Shown here: piece after piece, positions 45,523-57,038 of the stretch
Numbering within the stretch: the first letter of the stretch is position 1
Layout of the letters: the number at the start of each line of letters is the position of its first letter
From: Uranotaenia lowii
Lineage: Eukaryota; Arthropoda; Insecta; Diptera; Culicidae
DNA: 64,000 nt
Direction of reading: 5' to 3'
Assembly: GCF_029784155.1 (NCBI RefSeq)
Contig: NC_073692.1
Span: forward strand, 431,935,324 to 431,999,323
Notes under the pieces: generated by a model
What the model was told of the DNA's origin: nothing
The model's input: only the letters and a program-made list of their open reading frames with translations
Databases searched by the model: none
Made by a program: the position numbers and the translations under genes

Positions 45523-48500
45523 TTAGAACTCTTCCTTTTCGAACGGATGATGTGGGTGTCCAGCAGCACTGAAATAAGATAAGAGATATGAATATCATTG
45601 CAGGTTCATTTTTCAGAATAAAAGAAAAAAAAACATTTAAAAATTTGCATTGCATATAACATAACTTAACATTGTTTAATTTTCTCGAAAAGTCGAAATC
45701 GATCCAACTTAGGAAGCCCGCTGTGCGATGCTATTAAGTTTCTTAACGTGTCAATTTTCTAATTTAATATTATTCATTAGAGATAACGCTATCAAAAAAA
45801 TGCTGACAACAACACAGCGGTTATTTTTTTTTTAAAAAAAAAACGACAACATTATCAAATTTCATGCAAGCTGAAGTTGGTAATAAGATTTATGATTTTT
45901 TTCTCTCTCATTACTAACCTCGTAATAGGAACCAGTCGACCATTGCAATCGAATGAGTTAATATGTTTGATATCGTCCTCGGTTAGTTCGAAATCAAACA
46001 CTTCGAAGTTGGACTGGATGCGGGACTTGGTGACTGATTTCGGGATTACGATATGTCCCCGCTGGATCTGGTAGCGAATTAAAATTTGGGCCGGTGTCTT
46101 GTTGTATTTCTTAGCGATCGATACAATTTTGGGGTCTTCCATGAGTTGGGGATCATCTGGCTTAGCCCAGGGACGGTTTGGCGATCCCAGTGGGCTGTAA
46201 GCGGTGATGGCGATGTCGCGACTGGCGCAGAAAGGCGACAGTTTGCTCTGATTTAAATAGGGATGGCATTCAATCTGGTTCATGGCCGGTTTGATGGTTG
46301 CAGCGGCCAGCACTCGCTCAACTTGTTTCGAGTTGAAATTAGAGATGCCAATGCTCTTAACCAATCCCAATCCAACCAACTTTTCCATGGCTTTGTAGGT
46401 ATCGACGTAATCAACATCGGAATAGGCCGTCTTACCGTCCTCATCGGTAGGGAATAACGGTCCGTCTTCTTTGTAGGCCATTGGCCAGTGGATGAGATAC
46501 AGGTCGATGTACTCCAAGCCAAGGTTCTTGAGGGTCGTTCGGCAGGCACCCTCCACCAAATCCGGACGGTGGAAAGTGTTCCATAGTTTGCTCGTTATGA
46601 ACAGGTCTTCCCTGAAAAATTGAAAATGTTGATGAAATATTAAGGAACGATTAATGATTTCAACAACTAACCGCTTGACGACACCTTCCTTGATCTTGGC
46701 GCCAACACCTTCTCCCACCTCGTGTTCGTTCTGGTACACGTGGGCGCAGTCAATGTGCCGGTATCCGATATCGATGGCATCCTTCACAGCTTGGGCCACC
46801 TCACCAGGAGGAGACTAGAATAGAAAAAATAACGAAACAATGTAAATAAAGCAAAAAAAATTCTATCCTTGACCTTGTACAACAGTCACATGTAACTTGA
46901 AAGCTATTTTCACTAAGGTTTAGGGATACCGTAATTTGGATCAATAAATTAAATTAAATTGATTTAGAGTTAAATTTAAAATCTTTTTTTTAAAAGACAT
47001 ACACCGTCTCTGCCGATTTAGGCTTTACAGACTGAATAAATGACGCGAACAACTTAAGATTAACATTTAAACATCCAGTACCGAGATTGGAATCGAACCC
47101 ATGCCATCAGTGGACCAGCGATTACCGTCTTACCACGCTAACCACTCGACCACCGAGACGTACTTTAAAGCTTATTATTCCTGCTGTTGCAATTTCAAGT
47201 CGTTCTGGTTAATGATAACAAATTCAATTTCAAACTTGGCTTGGTTCATAAAGATAAGCTAAAAGAATCTAGAATATTCTTTGGCAAGGCTCTATTGAGC
47301 ACGCATCGACAATGCTGGGTCTGCATAAAAGTCATAAACCGTTTCCCATCGTAAAGAGTTTATCTCTATAGGACATTACACAATTTATTACCATCCACAA
47401 TATAGGTAGTTCTTATCGGGAAATGACTCGGCTGAAAGTGTCTACTTACATTGGAAATTTCGTCATCTGGTTTGATAAGTGATTGAATTGAGTGATGAGC
47501 AACGATGCTAAACATTTTTTTTTACTTTCCACTTTTACTGTTTTATGTTCACCGTCGATTAAAAAAAATAGAACTAAGTAATTCTTTCAAATACCGTTTG
47601 AATAACTCGTTATAAATTGTATATCAATCAAAAACTGTTTTTTTTTAAATTATTTTGTATTTCCTTTATTCGAAAAGGCTCATACCTTGAGGCTTTAAGG
47701 AGACTCGTTTTGTATGTCTACAATTGTTTACTTAGGTCTAGCTCATCACTTTTAGAAGAGAACAGGAAATAGATAGGGAAATATGAAAAAAGAATTAATA
47801 TAGAGCAAGATAAATAGCTTTTAGAAAAACGTAAATTTTCAATTAATTGTCTGTTTAATAAACACAATTCGATATTCAATAAGTCTATTAACACATTGCG
47901 GACTAAATACGAGAATTCTCGTTTTTTCGCTTGCATCGAATGTACTACTGTTAGAAGCATAAGTCAAATGGTATAAAGTCTTTAATAAAAATTTATTCTA
48001 CAAAAATGACACATAATTATCGGTAACTTAAAAATACTAATGTTCGGCTTAGAGTTTTTTTTTTTGGTTCTAATGTGTTAACTCTTGGGTCTATAAACAA
48101 TGAATCAGAGTCATTTTTTGTTTTTATTTAAGAACAGACTTGTGTTGTGAAGTATTGAAAAATCATAAATAAAAGAATTTACTAACTAAAAACATGTTAT
48201 TTAATTTTAATGAATAAATCGAATTGGATTAAAAAAAATCGAAAATCGCATTCGGCCCACAGTCGTTCTACCATAATAATACAATCGATTTTCTGGTAAA
48301 CACTTTGTATTTACTCGAAGTCTTTGCCTTTGAATCTGACTTACAATGATAAGATTAATAAAATATTTACATTGCGGAACTATGAACATATCGAAAAACT
48401 GCACAATCATCTTATTACATAAACCATCCAGCTCTAGCGACCCATTTGTGCTTGTGATAAGGAACTGAGCAACGAAAATGTAATAACCGAAATGACTCAA

Positions 48501-48691
48501 TTTTATGCTTTTTTCCTCTGGCAGAAATTGGACAATTTGAGTATTGACCATTCAATTGATCCAGCAAATACTTAAATAATTAATTCAAATATGCATAGCT
48601 ATATGTTTGTACTTACTCCCCACGTTCCCAGTCCAAGAATGGGAATTGTCTTGCCGTTGTTCAATTTTACAACCGGAACCTTGGATGCCAT
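45523..48691 (-). CDS. AKR1: aldo-keto reductase (AKR1B-like), four exons
   Basis: Exons on the minus strand: 48617-48691, 46672-46814, 45919-46611 and 45523-45568, all GT..AG, total 957 nt, 318 residues (usual for the family). It begins [20 protein letters not shown]. The tetrad is Asp47 ([11 protein letters not shown]), Tyr52, Lys81 (FITSKLW) and His114 (DLYLIHWP). Trp24 in [18 protein letters not shown] and the cofactor-stacking Tyr of [10 protein letters not shown] are all kept. The small last exon gives the family-typical end [14 protein letters not shown]. Reading through the donor at 45918 would give an unrelated tail, so the spliced form is preferred. Expected reaction: NADPH-dependent reduction of aldehydes and ketones in the cytosol; substrate unknown. 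Its intron positions differ from the four other AKR genes. Confidence 0.9.
46985..47160 (-). mobile_element. tRNA-derived SINE in AKR1 intron 1
   Basis: On the minus strand, box A (TGGTCGAGTGG) and box B (GGTTCGATTCC) of an RNA polymerase III promoter are both intact in a tRNA-like head (47160 to about 47075). A unique body and an A-rich end (TTTTAAAAAAAAG at about 46983-46995) follow. The acceptor-stem halves do not pair and no CCA-type end is seen, so it is a SINE and not a tRNA gene. Confidence 0.75.
47165..48616. other. AKR1 intron 1, remainder
   Basis: AT-rich intronic sequence. Minus-strand ORFs at 47718-47960 and 48207-48551 show no domain. Nothing else recognised. Confidence 0.55.
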
Positions 48692-48799
48692 TGTTGAGTT
48701 TGTTATGTATGCACTGGTTGGATGAAAATTCACTTGTCGGCCTGTGGTTGCACTGAGCTGCTGCGGATGTTGTTCCGAACGGATGCACGACTAGAATCG

Positions 48800-48830
48800 A
48801 ACTGAAACAGATTCAAATTTGAATTTATAT
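48800..48830 (-). promoter_or_regulatory. Candidate AKR1 core promoter
   Basis: On the minus strand TATAAA (48829-48824) precedes an initiator TCAGTT with its A at 48803, so the TATA box starts at -26. GGAACA occurs at +28 to +33, the DPE position. The implied leader runs 112 nt to the ATG at 48691 without an intron. The spacing and the nearby ORF make this the best-supported promoter in the window. Confidence 0.5.
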
Positions 48831-48899
48831 CACACAAATCAGGGAAGTACAAGCGCTTACTGCTTAGTATATGTATTAGACACCTACCTCTATGTGTAC

Positions 48900-49594
48900 A
48901 GGTTCAGACCAAACGATTGTATCAAAATTCCAAATCAACAGCCGGCCGGCGGGAATGAAAAAATAACGAGTCCAGCCAGAAGATAATCAGCTTGAACGAA
49001 GCAAACGAAGTAGCCCGGCCCTGGCTAAGAGCGTGAGCTGAACGAGTGAGCGAGCCGACAGCCGAACGAGCAAGAGTAAAAGCAGTAAAAAGGAGAGAAC
49101 ATGTGTTTGTGTTAGTTCTACTGACTCAAGTACTCAGAGTATACTCAACGCGCTACCGTGATACCGTAGGTGGTTCTAAAGCCGCCTAGTGAATAAATTT
49201 TTGTATCGGTCTTCATCCTTGAGATAAAGATTAAAATCTGATATTTTCAAACAATATTCAAACTTCAAACAATTAAATGCAAAGAGTAGTAGTTTAAGTT
49301 TCCTCGAATTTGACAATTCTCCTATCCTTGAATTTGACGGATCGTCAGTGCATTTTCAATATTCAATGAAACATGAATATTTTCGTTCTAACTTTTGAAC
49401 GGGTCTAATGATCAGAAGTTAGAGAGCGAAGTGTTTCTATTTTTCGCTCTTAATCAGTGATTTCATCGGGAGTCAGTGATGTCAACCTTCCAGATTTTGA
49501 CTGGATCTTACAGACTTTCTGAACTTTTGCCAGGCATTTTTTCAGCTTTCCAGACTTCAAGACTTTTGACATTTCTTTCAGACAATTCCAGACT
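48900..49594. other. Upstream flank of AKR1 and a CCAGACTT-rich stretch before the gap
   Basis: No gene. From 49485 to 49594 the sequence repeats variants of TTCCAGACTT, probably the end of a transposable element that continues into the gap. This may be why the assembly broke here. Confidence 0.5.
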
Positions 49595-50094
49595 NNNNNN
49601 NNNNNNNNNNNNNNNNNNNNNNNNNNNNNNNNNNNNNNNNNNNNNNNNNNNNNNNNNNNNNNNNNNNNNNNNNNNNNNNNNNNNNNNNNNNNNNNNNNNN
49701 NNNNNNNNNNNNNNNNNNNNNNNNNNNNNNNNNNNNNNNNNNNNNNNNNNNNNNNNNNNNNNNNNNNNNNNNNNNNNNNNNNNNNNNNNNNNNNNNNNNN
49801 NNNNNNNNNNNNNNNNNNNNNNNNNNNNNNNNNNNNNNNNNNNNNNNNNNNNNNNNNNNNNNNNNNNNNNNNNNNNNNNNNNNNNNNNNNNNNNNNNNNN
49901 NNNNNNNNNNNNNNNNNNNNNNNNNNNNNNNNNNNNNNNNNNNNNNNNNNNNNNNNNNNNNNNNNNNNNNNNNNNNNNNNNNNNNNNNNNNNNNNNNNNN
50001 NNNNNNNNNNNNNNNNNNNNNNNNNNNNNNNNNNNNNNNNNNNNNNNNNNNNNNNNNNNNNNNNNNNNNNNNNNNNNNNNNNNNNNNNNNNNNN
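49595..50094. other. Assembly gap (500 N)
   Basis: Exactly 500 Ns, a conventional gap size. The C-terminal part of AKR2 (~113 residues) should lie here. Confidence 0.98.
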
Positions 50095-50849
50095 GTTACA
50101 TTCAGTTTCCTACAAAACTCAGTCAACCGACGCTGGTTCAAAGCTGGGTTACACTCGACCTGATTGGTAACCGGAACAACTTTGCACTCATTTACGATTC
50201 GAGCAACCTGTTCGCTGTTGAAGTTAGACACACCGATACTTTTGACCTTTCCGGTGTCCAAGAGTTTCTCCATGGCTCGCCAAGTGTCCACAAAGTCCAC
50301 GGTAGTAAACTCCGGAACCGTATCAGCGTCTGGATCCTCCGGTTCCCAAGACTCAAACTTGTAACCCATAGGTGTATGCATCAAGTACAAATCGATGTAG
50401 TCAAGACCTAGTTTTTCGAGCGATCGGTTGAAGGCCCCTTCCACCTTATCAGGGTCATGGTGGGTGTTCCAAAGCTGCAAAAAAAAATTGAATCAATACG
50501 TGATAGAGGACAATAATGATGATATGTTTTAAAACTACCTTTGTGGTGACAAAAACGTCTGCACGTTTCACAACACCTTCGGCGATTTTTTCACGAATTG
50601 CCTGACCCACTTCCTTCTCGTTTTGGTACAAACATGCGGTGTCGAAGTGTCGATACCCGGCATCGATGGCAGTCTTGATTGCCTCCAAACCTTCTCCGTC
50701 ACGTGACTAATTTAGTTAAAAAAAGGTCATTTTTAAGGTTTTCTAAAATTGTACTAAAGTTTATAGAAACTCACCAGCCAAGTACCGAGTCCAATAACTG
50801 GCATTTTTAGGCCATTGTTCAAGGTAACCGTTGGGGCAAGAGGGGCCAT
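50095..50849 (-). CDS. AKR2: aldo-keto reductase, C-terminus lost in the gap
   Basis: Minus-strand exons 50775-50849, 50539-50706 and 50474 down to the gap edge at 50095. It begins [20 protein letters not shown] and keeps Trp24 (GLGTWL), Asp47/Tyr52 ([14 protein letters not shown]), Lys81 (VTTKLW) and His114 (LYLMHTP). The visible 207 residues end at [12 protein letters not shown], just before the expected TAYSPLG strand. It is closest in sequence to AKR3 (shared [18 protein letters not shown] and WEPEDPDA stretches), so the two are probably a recent duplication. Expected to be a cytosolic NADPH-dependent carbonyl reductase. Confidence 0.85.
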
Positions 50850-50854
50850 CTCCG

Positions 50855-51245
50855 TAGCGATTCAATTGCAGCAAAGCTACAGCAGTACTGAGCTGGAAAG
50901 TCTAAAGCGACTGAAAAATAACGGTCAGGTTTGATAAGATTCTCACCTGGACGAGAATAAATAGAATAGAACCCACACATGTTCATCCAGAGGTAATCGA
51001 TTGCTTGTAATGCTTTTTATCAGTATCATACGGCTGTGTTATCTCCGTACCCATTATTCAGCACATTCAACGATTTCGCTAGAACTTATAGAGAATGGAA
51101 CCAAATCGAACAGCCAATTTGGCTAATTGATGTTTATGTAAAATATGTAGATCCATTTCAACAACAGTTATTGATATGATGATATGATTGGAAAAGCACT
51201 ATTGGCATAAAAACTCGAGCTCACAAGCCAATTTATGCATGATCA
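50855..51245. other. AKR2 upstream region
   Basis: Non-coding. On the minus strand initiator-like TTCAGTC and CTCAGTA lie within 100 bases of the ATG, but no well-placed TATA box was found. Confidence 0.45.
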
Positions 51246-51246
51246 C

Positions 51247-53964
51247 TACCCAAGTAACAATTTCAGCTTTATTATGGTCAGCAAAATATCGTTTGGACTA
51301 TCGCATTAATCTTCATAAAAAGCTAAAGCGCATTCTATAACATCACCTGGACTCTAATAAAGCCAAAATCAGGCTATTTGGCCCTACCCTAGAAACGTCA
51401 TCAAGACATATTATTGTTGGTCATCAATGTTGGTCAGCAAAGCTTTTAAAAAGCTATTATTAAACATGTTAGAAATTTTTGTTTTTTTCGGTTCTGTCAG
51501 TTCTCGGAGTTTTATTTTATTTTTTCCAGCAACCATAATGGTTGATGAATGATGATTGCATTATTCAGATATGATCTGGTTAAATTAATAGCTAAAAAAA
51601 TCAATGTTTTAACCATATATTGAGCGTCTTTTCTACTGCCAGTCAAGATTTTAGGTAAAATGTATATGAAATAGTATCTTAAAATAAATGCGCCTCGTCA
51701 AATCTGATGGTCAATCATGATGGAATTGATGGAAGAAGGCCTGAAAAATATTTTCCAATGCTTGCATTGTGAATCCATCAATATGGCGTCATTTTGTGCC
51801 TTTCGATTTTGCAACCAACATGGCGTGAGTCGATTCATAGTTTTATTATGGTTTAATGATGACCCCAAAAAAAGCTACGATTTGACGTTTCTCTCGCAAG
51901 CCAACCAATTACACGCTAAGGTTGAGTTCCTCATTTCTGAGTTGTTAATCATTAGTACAGTAAATGAGGACAGACTTTTTGAATGAAAAGTCTGTCCTCA
52001 ACTTCGTTGTCTGACGCCATCTTGAAATCCAAAATGGCGGCTTCCGCTGAACTTTAAAATGGTTTAAATGACTTGAAATCGCATGAAACCCCAACAAAAT
52101 GGGTATCGGGTGAAAGGGCTAAATGAGTAGAAGTTGAATTTAGCTATCAGACGCCATCTTGAAATCCAAGATGGAGGCATCCGCTCAACTTTTGCTTAAT
52201 GCTGACAAAAAGTCGCATTAAACCACCACTATACGGGTATTGAATGAAAAGGCTAAGCTAGAAGATGTCAATTTTTTTCTTTCCGACGCCATCTTGGAAT
52301 CCAAGATGGCAGCTTCCACTGAATTTGAAATGCTGTTAATCAATGAAAATCACTTGAACACAACTTTTTTTCACGTAATACTACATTAAAACTACTATTT
52401 TAAGACAATTTAGATCATTTTAAATCACTTTTATTATTTTTTCATTATGTTTCTAATGCATTTAGAAGTTTTCTTGTTTTGTTTATAGTTTTTGATTTTT
52501 TTGCCATTTATGTAATTCTATTCTTCCTATCATGCTATTATGTCTAAACTGTATTGGTCTTATTCTAGCGAAAACTATAAGGTTATGTTGTTTCTGTTAA
52601 CCGTCTGATTTAGGCACATGTGCCAAATTCGATGTTGCCAAAATCGAATGTTGCCAAAAACGAACGGGGTCTGTATTGTGGTGGTTTTTGTGGGATTTTC
52701 AGTCACTTACAGATTTTCAGAAAAACGCGAAAAGAGATATTTGACTTCTATCATTTAGCCTTAGCACCCAATACAATATATTTGGGAGTTTCATGCTATT
52801 TTCATTCATTTACAGTATTTTTAAGTTCAGCTGAAGCCACCATCTTGGATTTCAAGATAGCGTCAGAATTCAAAAATAAACTTTTTATAGCTTATCCCAA
52901 TTGACAAACACCCATATTTTGGAGGTTTCATGCGATATTCAATGATTTAGAGCATTTTTAAAGTTTATAGAAAGCTGCCATCTTGGATTTCAAGATGGCG
53001 TAAGATAGCAATATTCGACTTCTACTCGTTAAGCCCTTTCACCCACTACCAATTTGGGTTTCATGTCATTTTAAGTCATTCACTACATTTTAAAGTTTAG
53101 CGGAAGCCGCCATCTTGGATTTCAAGATGGCGTCAGATAGCGAAATTCAACTTCTACCGGTTGATTTCTTTCAACTTATACCCCTATAATATAGGTTTTA
53201 TGCGATTTTCAGTCATTTACAGTATTTTCAAGTAGAGTGGTAGCCGCCAACTTGGATTTAAGATGGCGACGGGCAACGAAATTTGACTTCTACTCGTTTA
53301 TTACTTTCATCTAATAACCATATTGTGAAGGTTTCACGATATTTCCAGTAATTTACAGCTTTGAAAATAAAAGCGGAAGCCGCCATCTTGAATTAATGAT
53401 GGCGTCAAGCAACAATTTTTTTCCTACTATTTGGGCCATTTCACTCAATACTCATATTGTAAAGATATTCATACCACTTTCGGTGATTTCAAGTTTTCAA
53501 AGATGTATTTTTTTAATTTTAACTCAAAACCAACACGCATAACTTACCAAAAATGTGTAAAAATGGGAGTTCCAATTCAAATATGTGCTATCTAATCTAA
53601 CGTGTCCTGTTTTGACATCTTGATCGAGAACTGTCACTAAGTTTTATGGCGGTTTAATAATCATGCACTGAGTGCTATTATAGAACATGCAAAAGAAAGC
53701 TTGGAGCAAACTTCTAAGTTTGTGTTTTATTATAGTTTAAAAAGAGCATTCATAACTCTTTCAAAATAACTAAAACAGTATGTTTAATAAAAGTTTTATT
53801 AGCGTTTTCAAAACCATCTGAAAACATATGGTCGAAAAAAAATTATAAGCATTCTGCATGACCATAATAAAACCGCCATTAAACGAGCTGCACAAAAAAA
53901 TGCCATAATTAAACCATAATAAAACTTCCTAATGCTAGTTGGCATAATCTGTGTTACTTGGGTA
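51247..53964. mobile_element. Foldback DNA element with TA duplication and palindromic ~136-bp units
   Basis: The ends are TA|CCCAAGTAAC (51247) and GTTACTTGGG|TA (to 53964), perfect 10-bp inverted termini with a TA target duplication. TTATTATGG/CCATAATAA subterminal repeats follow at both ends. Inside, units of about 136 bp each contain CCATCTTG...CAAGATGG. Three run in one orientation (52013, 52152, 52287) and five in the other (52839, 52977, 53108, 53245, 53381). No transposase was found (the ORF at 51717-51986 has no domain), so it would move only by a helper. Confidence 0.8.
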
Positions 53965-53989
53965 GACTGCCTCAAATTTGTATAGGAAA

Positions 53990-54345
53990 TTTAAAACCCG
54001 TGAAATGTCATACGGTGCAGGCTAAAATTGATCCTGGGCCTAGTACAAGATCTCATGCCAAATTTGAGCCAGATCGGACCACGGGAAGGAGTCGCTCAAC
54101 GAGCCTGAAGTTTGTGTGGGATTTTGAGACATTTTGTTCGAGAGGAACATGAAAAACCAGTTTTTCGTCAATAACTTTTGTCTACTTTGACCGATTGCTT
54201 TCAAAAACGGGTTTTCTTTAAGCCGAAATTATGACAAATATTTCATCCGAAGGTTTTATTTCAATTAAAGTTAAGATAAAAAAGTTATTAAGCTTCAAAA
54301 ATTGGCTAACTTTTTTGAGGGTGATATTCATCACGAGGCGACTAA
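53990..54345. repeat. Single arm of the repeat found at 28463-29028
   Basis: Shares GATCTCATGCCAAATTTG, GGAAGGAGTCGCTCAACGAG, AACATGAAAAACCAGTTTTT and GATATTCATCAC with the foldback element in the coiled-coil intron, in the same order. Similarity stops after the inner end, so this copy is half of the palindrome or the ancestral single unit. Confidence 0.7.
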
Positions 54346-54699
54346 ATGTCCGACCAGGACACTCAATGTGAAATACATGCCGTTTCGTTAAATAATGACC
54401 GATTTTATTCATTGTTTTTGCGCTCGATTGCAATTTTTGATGTTTTCCTAATATTTGAGTTTGGATGATATTCACTTGATAGTTATACCGATAATTCCAC
54501 CTCCAAGGTAGTTCATTATTGGAGTAGAGCCTTCTTTGGTGGATGTAACTTTCCACTTTTTGTCCATTGTTCTACTGATCTACCCATCATGAAAAGAAGT
54601 TTATAAAAAGATTTATTTATCGATTGTCTTACCGCGTGTATTGGCAACTCTCAACAGGTGGGGGTTTTACAATTCACAAAGGTTTTGCGGGTCCGTTCC
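54346..54699. other. Spacer, nothing recognised
   Basis: Non-coding sequence between the repeat arm and the hAT-like element. Confidence 0.4.
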
Positions 54700-56489
54700 T
54701 AATAGCAGGGTGGCTAGCGAACCGGGAAAACCGGGAAAACCGGGAAAAACTTTGGAATTTCATCGCGTCACCGGGAAACCGGGAAAAAACCGGGAATTTT
54801 GACACCTCACCGGGAAAATTGTCATTTTAGAAATTTTTTCACGGAATTTCAAAAATATTTTTAAAATAATTTCTAAATTTAAGAGTTTTCTTTGACAGTC
54901 TCAATTAACGGTTTATCTCATGAACGCTTATTTTCGTTCATTAGTAAACAAACGAAGTTTGATCGTATTTTTAACTTATTACGGAGCAATATGCGATTCA
55001 ACGCGTGTGCTACACTTACAAGCGAAACTCAAATGTTAAGAATTTAATAATGAAACTATTATCGACAAAACCAAACACAAAACTGACAACAGTCGAACGT
55101 CGATAAGTTAGAGTTCAAAGGACTAAGCTTTTTTTCTCGTTTAAAGAGGTTTCTAACTTCAGCAACATATAAAAACATTAAAGTGATCTTGAAATGCAAC
55201 TATTCAATGTGTGTATGATTAAAATCCACTGATTTATAAGAAACCAGTTGATGCATTATTTCGAAGTTTTCTCGAATGAGTTTTAATATGAAACTGTGGA
55301 TATTTGCTCTTTTGTAACCCAATATTCTTTTGGTACCAAAACTTCAATAATCCTGGTATTTTATCTTATTTGGTGTTTTCTCTTACTTATTGAGGTTTCT
55401 CGCTTATCCAGGTTCGACTGTACTAGTTTAGTTTAAATAAGTTTATGCAAAGAGCAAATAATTTAACTGCGTAAGACGTTTTCAAGCAGAGTTACACCTT
55501 TTTTTACCAGAAAAAAAAAAATTTTTTTCAACGTTGTTGTGGTTGTGCATTTCGTTTGAATTGGCCTGAGGAACGAAGCATTTTATCGCAAGTGATTAGT
55601 TTCTACGTTAAACTTTTGTTTAAAGTGTTCTATGATTTATGTAAAAATTGGATCGTAAAAAGCTCCTGTCGAAAACCAAGTTCATTTTTGAGCCAAGGTC
55701 TTTACCCTTATACAAAATGATAGCTTACATTCAAACGATTAAAGTTCAGACCTGTCTTGTACGCGATTTTCTATATTTTCACGAATCTTTAGTTCAAATG
55801 ACTAGTGCATTACTAAAGTTATTCATTGTTTTGTATTGGAAAGAATAACAGTTTTTTTTTTCTAAAAAAGGATTCTTAGGATTTGTACAAAAAACTATAA
55901 CTGCATTCAGAAAACAACTAAATGTTTTCCTGCAATCTGATGATTTTAGTTCTGTTAGACAAATCCCCATTCAAGTTGACAAGCTGATTTGATAATATTT
56001 TTCGATGTATTTTTTTACATATTTCTATACAAACTAAACAATTTTTCTCTATAACTCTATTAAAATTCTAGAAAATTTCACAGTTGCTGAAAAGTACAAA
56101 CCCTCTACATTATAGTTTCGAGATCAATTTAACCGGACTTATTTTTGTATAATTGTTAAAATTATAGAGCAAAACAACGAATTTATGTCATTTTCGTTAC
56201 ATTCGTTTAAAAAATCAGGAAAACCTGTCCATTTGATGCGGAAAGACTACATGTTAAAAGATCACGAAATATTTGTCTTAATTTCTAGCCGGTTAATAAG
56301 TTTTGGGATACAATTGTTAAAAATGTGAGGCCCTATACATTGTATTTTTTTTATTCACCATGATTTTTATATTTAGAAACAAGTATAATAAATGGGCAAA
56401 TCATCATTTACAACCGGGAAAAAACCGGGGAAAAACCGGGAAAAACTTTGGAATTTCATAACGAAAAATCGCTAGCAACCCTGTAATAG
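54700..56489. mobile_element. hAT-like non-autonomous element with CCGGGAAAA subterminal repeats
   Basis: The inverted ends are CAGGGTGGCTAGCGA (54706) and TCGCTAGCAACCCTG (ending 56483), with one mismatch. TAATAG flanks both sides (54700-54705 and 56484-56489), a 6-bp target duplication. Repeats of ACCGGGAAAA and the shared AAAACTTTGGAATTTCAT stand just inside each end. The CAG start is typical of hAT elements, although most hAT duplicate 8 bp. The interior is AT-rich with no transposase. Confidence 0.75.
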
Positions 56490-56617
56490 TAATTTTCTAC
56501 AGCAAATCTTCGGCGACAGGTTACATTGCGGATTCTGATCTCATTTGATGTTGAGTAAAATTATGTAGTACAAAGTTGTTCTTAAAAACGTTAACCGATT
56601 GTCCTCGATTATTGTCA

Positions 56618-56689
56618 TTGGTAATTTCCATCACGTTTGTTTGGTTTGATGCATAGAACGAAACCAAGAACAACGATGGAAATTACCAA
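56618..56689. ncRNA. 72-nt hairpin (pre-miRNA-like or MITE remnant)
   Basis: Perfect 15-base arms TTGGTAATTTCCATC (56618-56632) and GATGGAAATTACCAA (56675-56689). Partial inner pairing (TTGGTTT with AAACCAA) leaves a ~13-nt loop. The size fits a pre-miRNA, but a tiny palindromic transposon is equally possible. Confidence 0.35.
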
Positions 56690-56699
56690 CGCGTCGGGT

Positions 56700-57030
56700 A
56701 CTTATCTTTAACTTAGTTTATGATCCCGCGCCGGTCTTCCGGTGCATAGGACCGTGGGAAAAGACCTCCACTGTTGACAATCCGGAGCCAGCGTCTTTAC
56801 TTGAAGTATAAATAAAGTGGAACGAGGTTCCAGGAAAGGAGTATTAGTTTAGACATAGAAGTGGACACTTCATTCAATCAGAAAATATTACACTGATCAT
56901 CATTTAGGAGTACGGTATTTCTGCATTTCATCTGTAGAATATTGTGTACAAATTTAATTATTCTTTTACAAGAAATAAGCCGACAGATTATATAGTTTTC
57001 GTAAACTTTTTATTTTTAATTAATCCAACA
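56700..57030. other. Spacer downstream of AKR3
   Basis: Contains a less AT-rich patch (56720-56800) that may be a repeat fragment, then AT-rich sequence that includes the AKR3 3' UTR. Confidence 0.45.
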
Positions 57031-57038
57031 TCAATTTG

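Noticed and set aside
45855..45918. Unspliced C-terminus of AKR1
   Set aside because: A donor at 45918 and an exon at 45523-45568 give the family-typical end; read-through tail is unrelated.
46985..47160. Possible functional tRNA gene
   Set aside because: A- and B-box present but acceptor arms do not pair, and an A-tailed body follows: a SINE.
49476..50411. Long ORFs running through the N gap on both strands
   Set aside because: Ns cannot be read; only the minus-strand part right of 50095 is AKR2.
51247..53964. Capture of host gene exons by the foldback element
   Set aside because: No ORF with a domain; internal sequence is repeat units.
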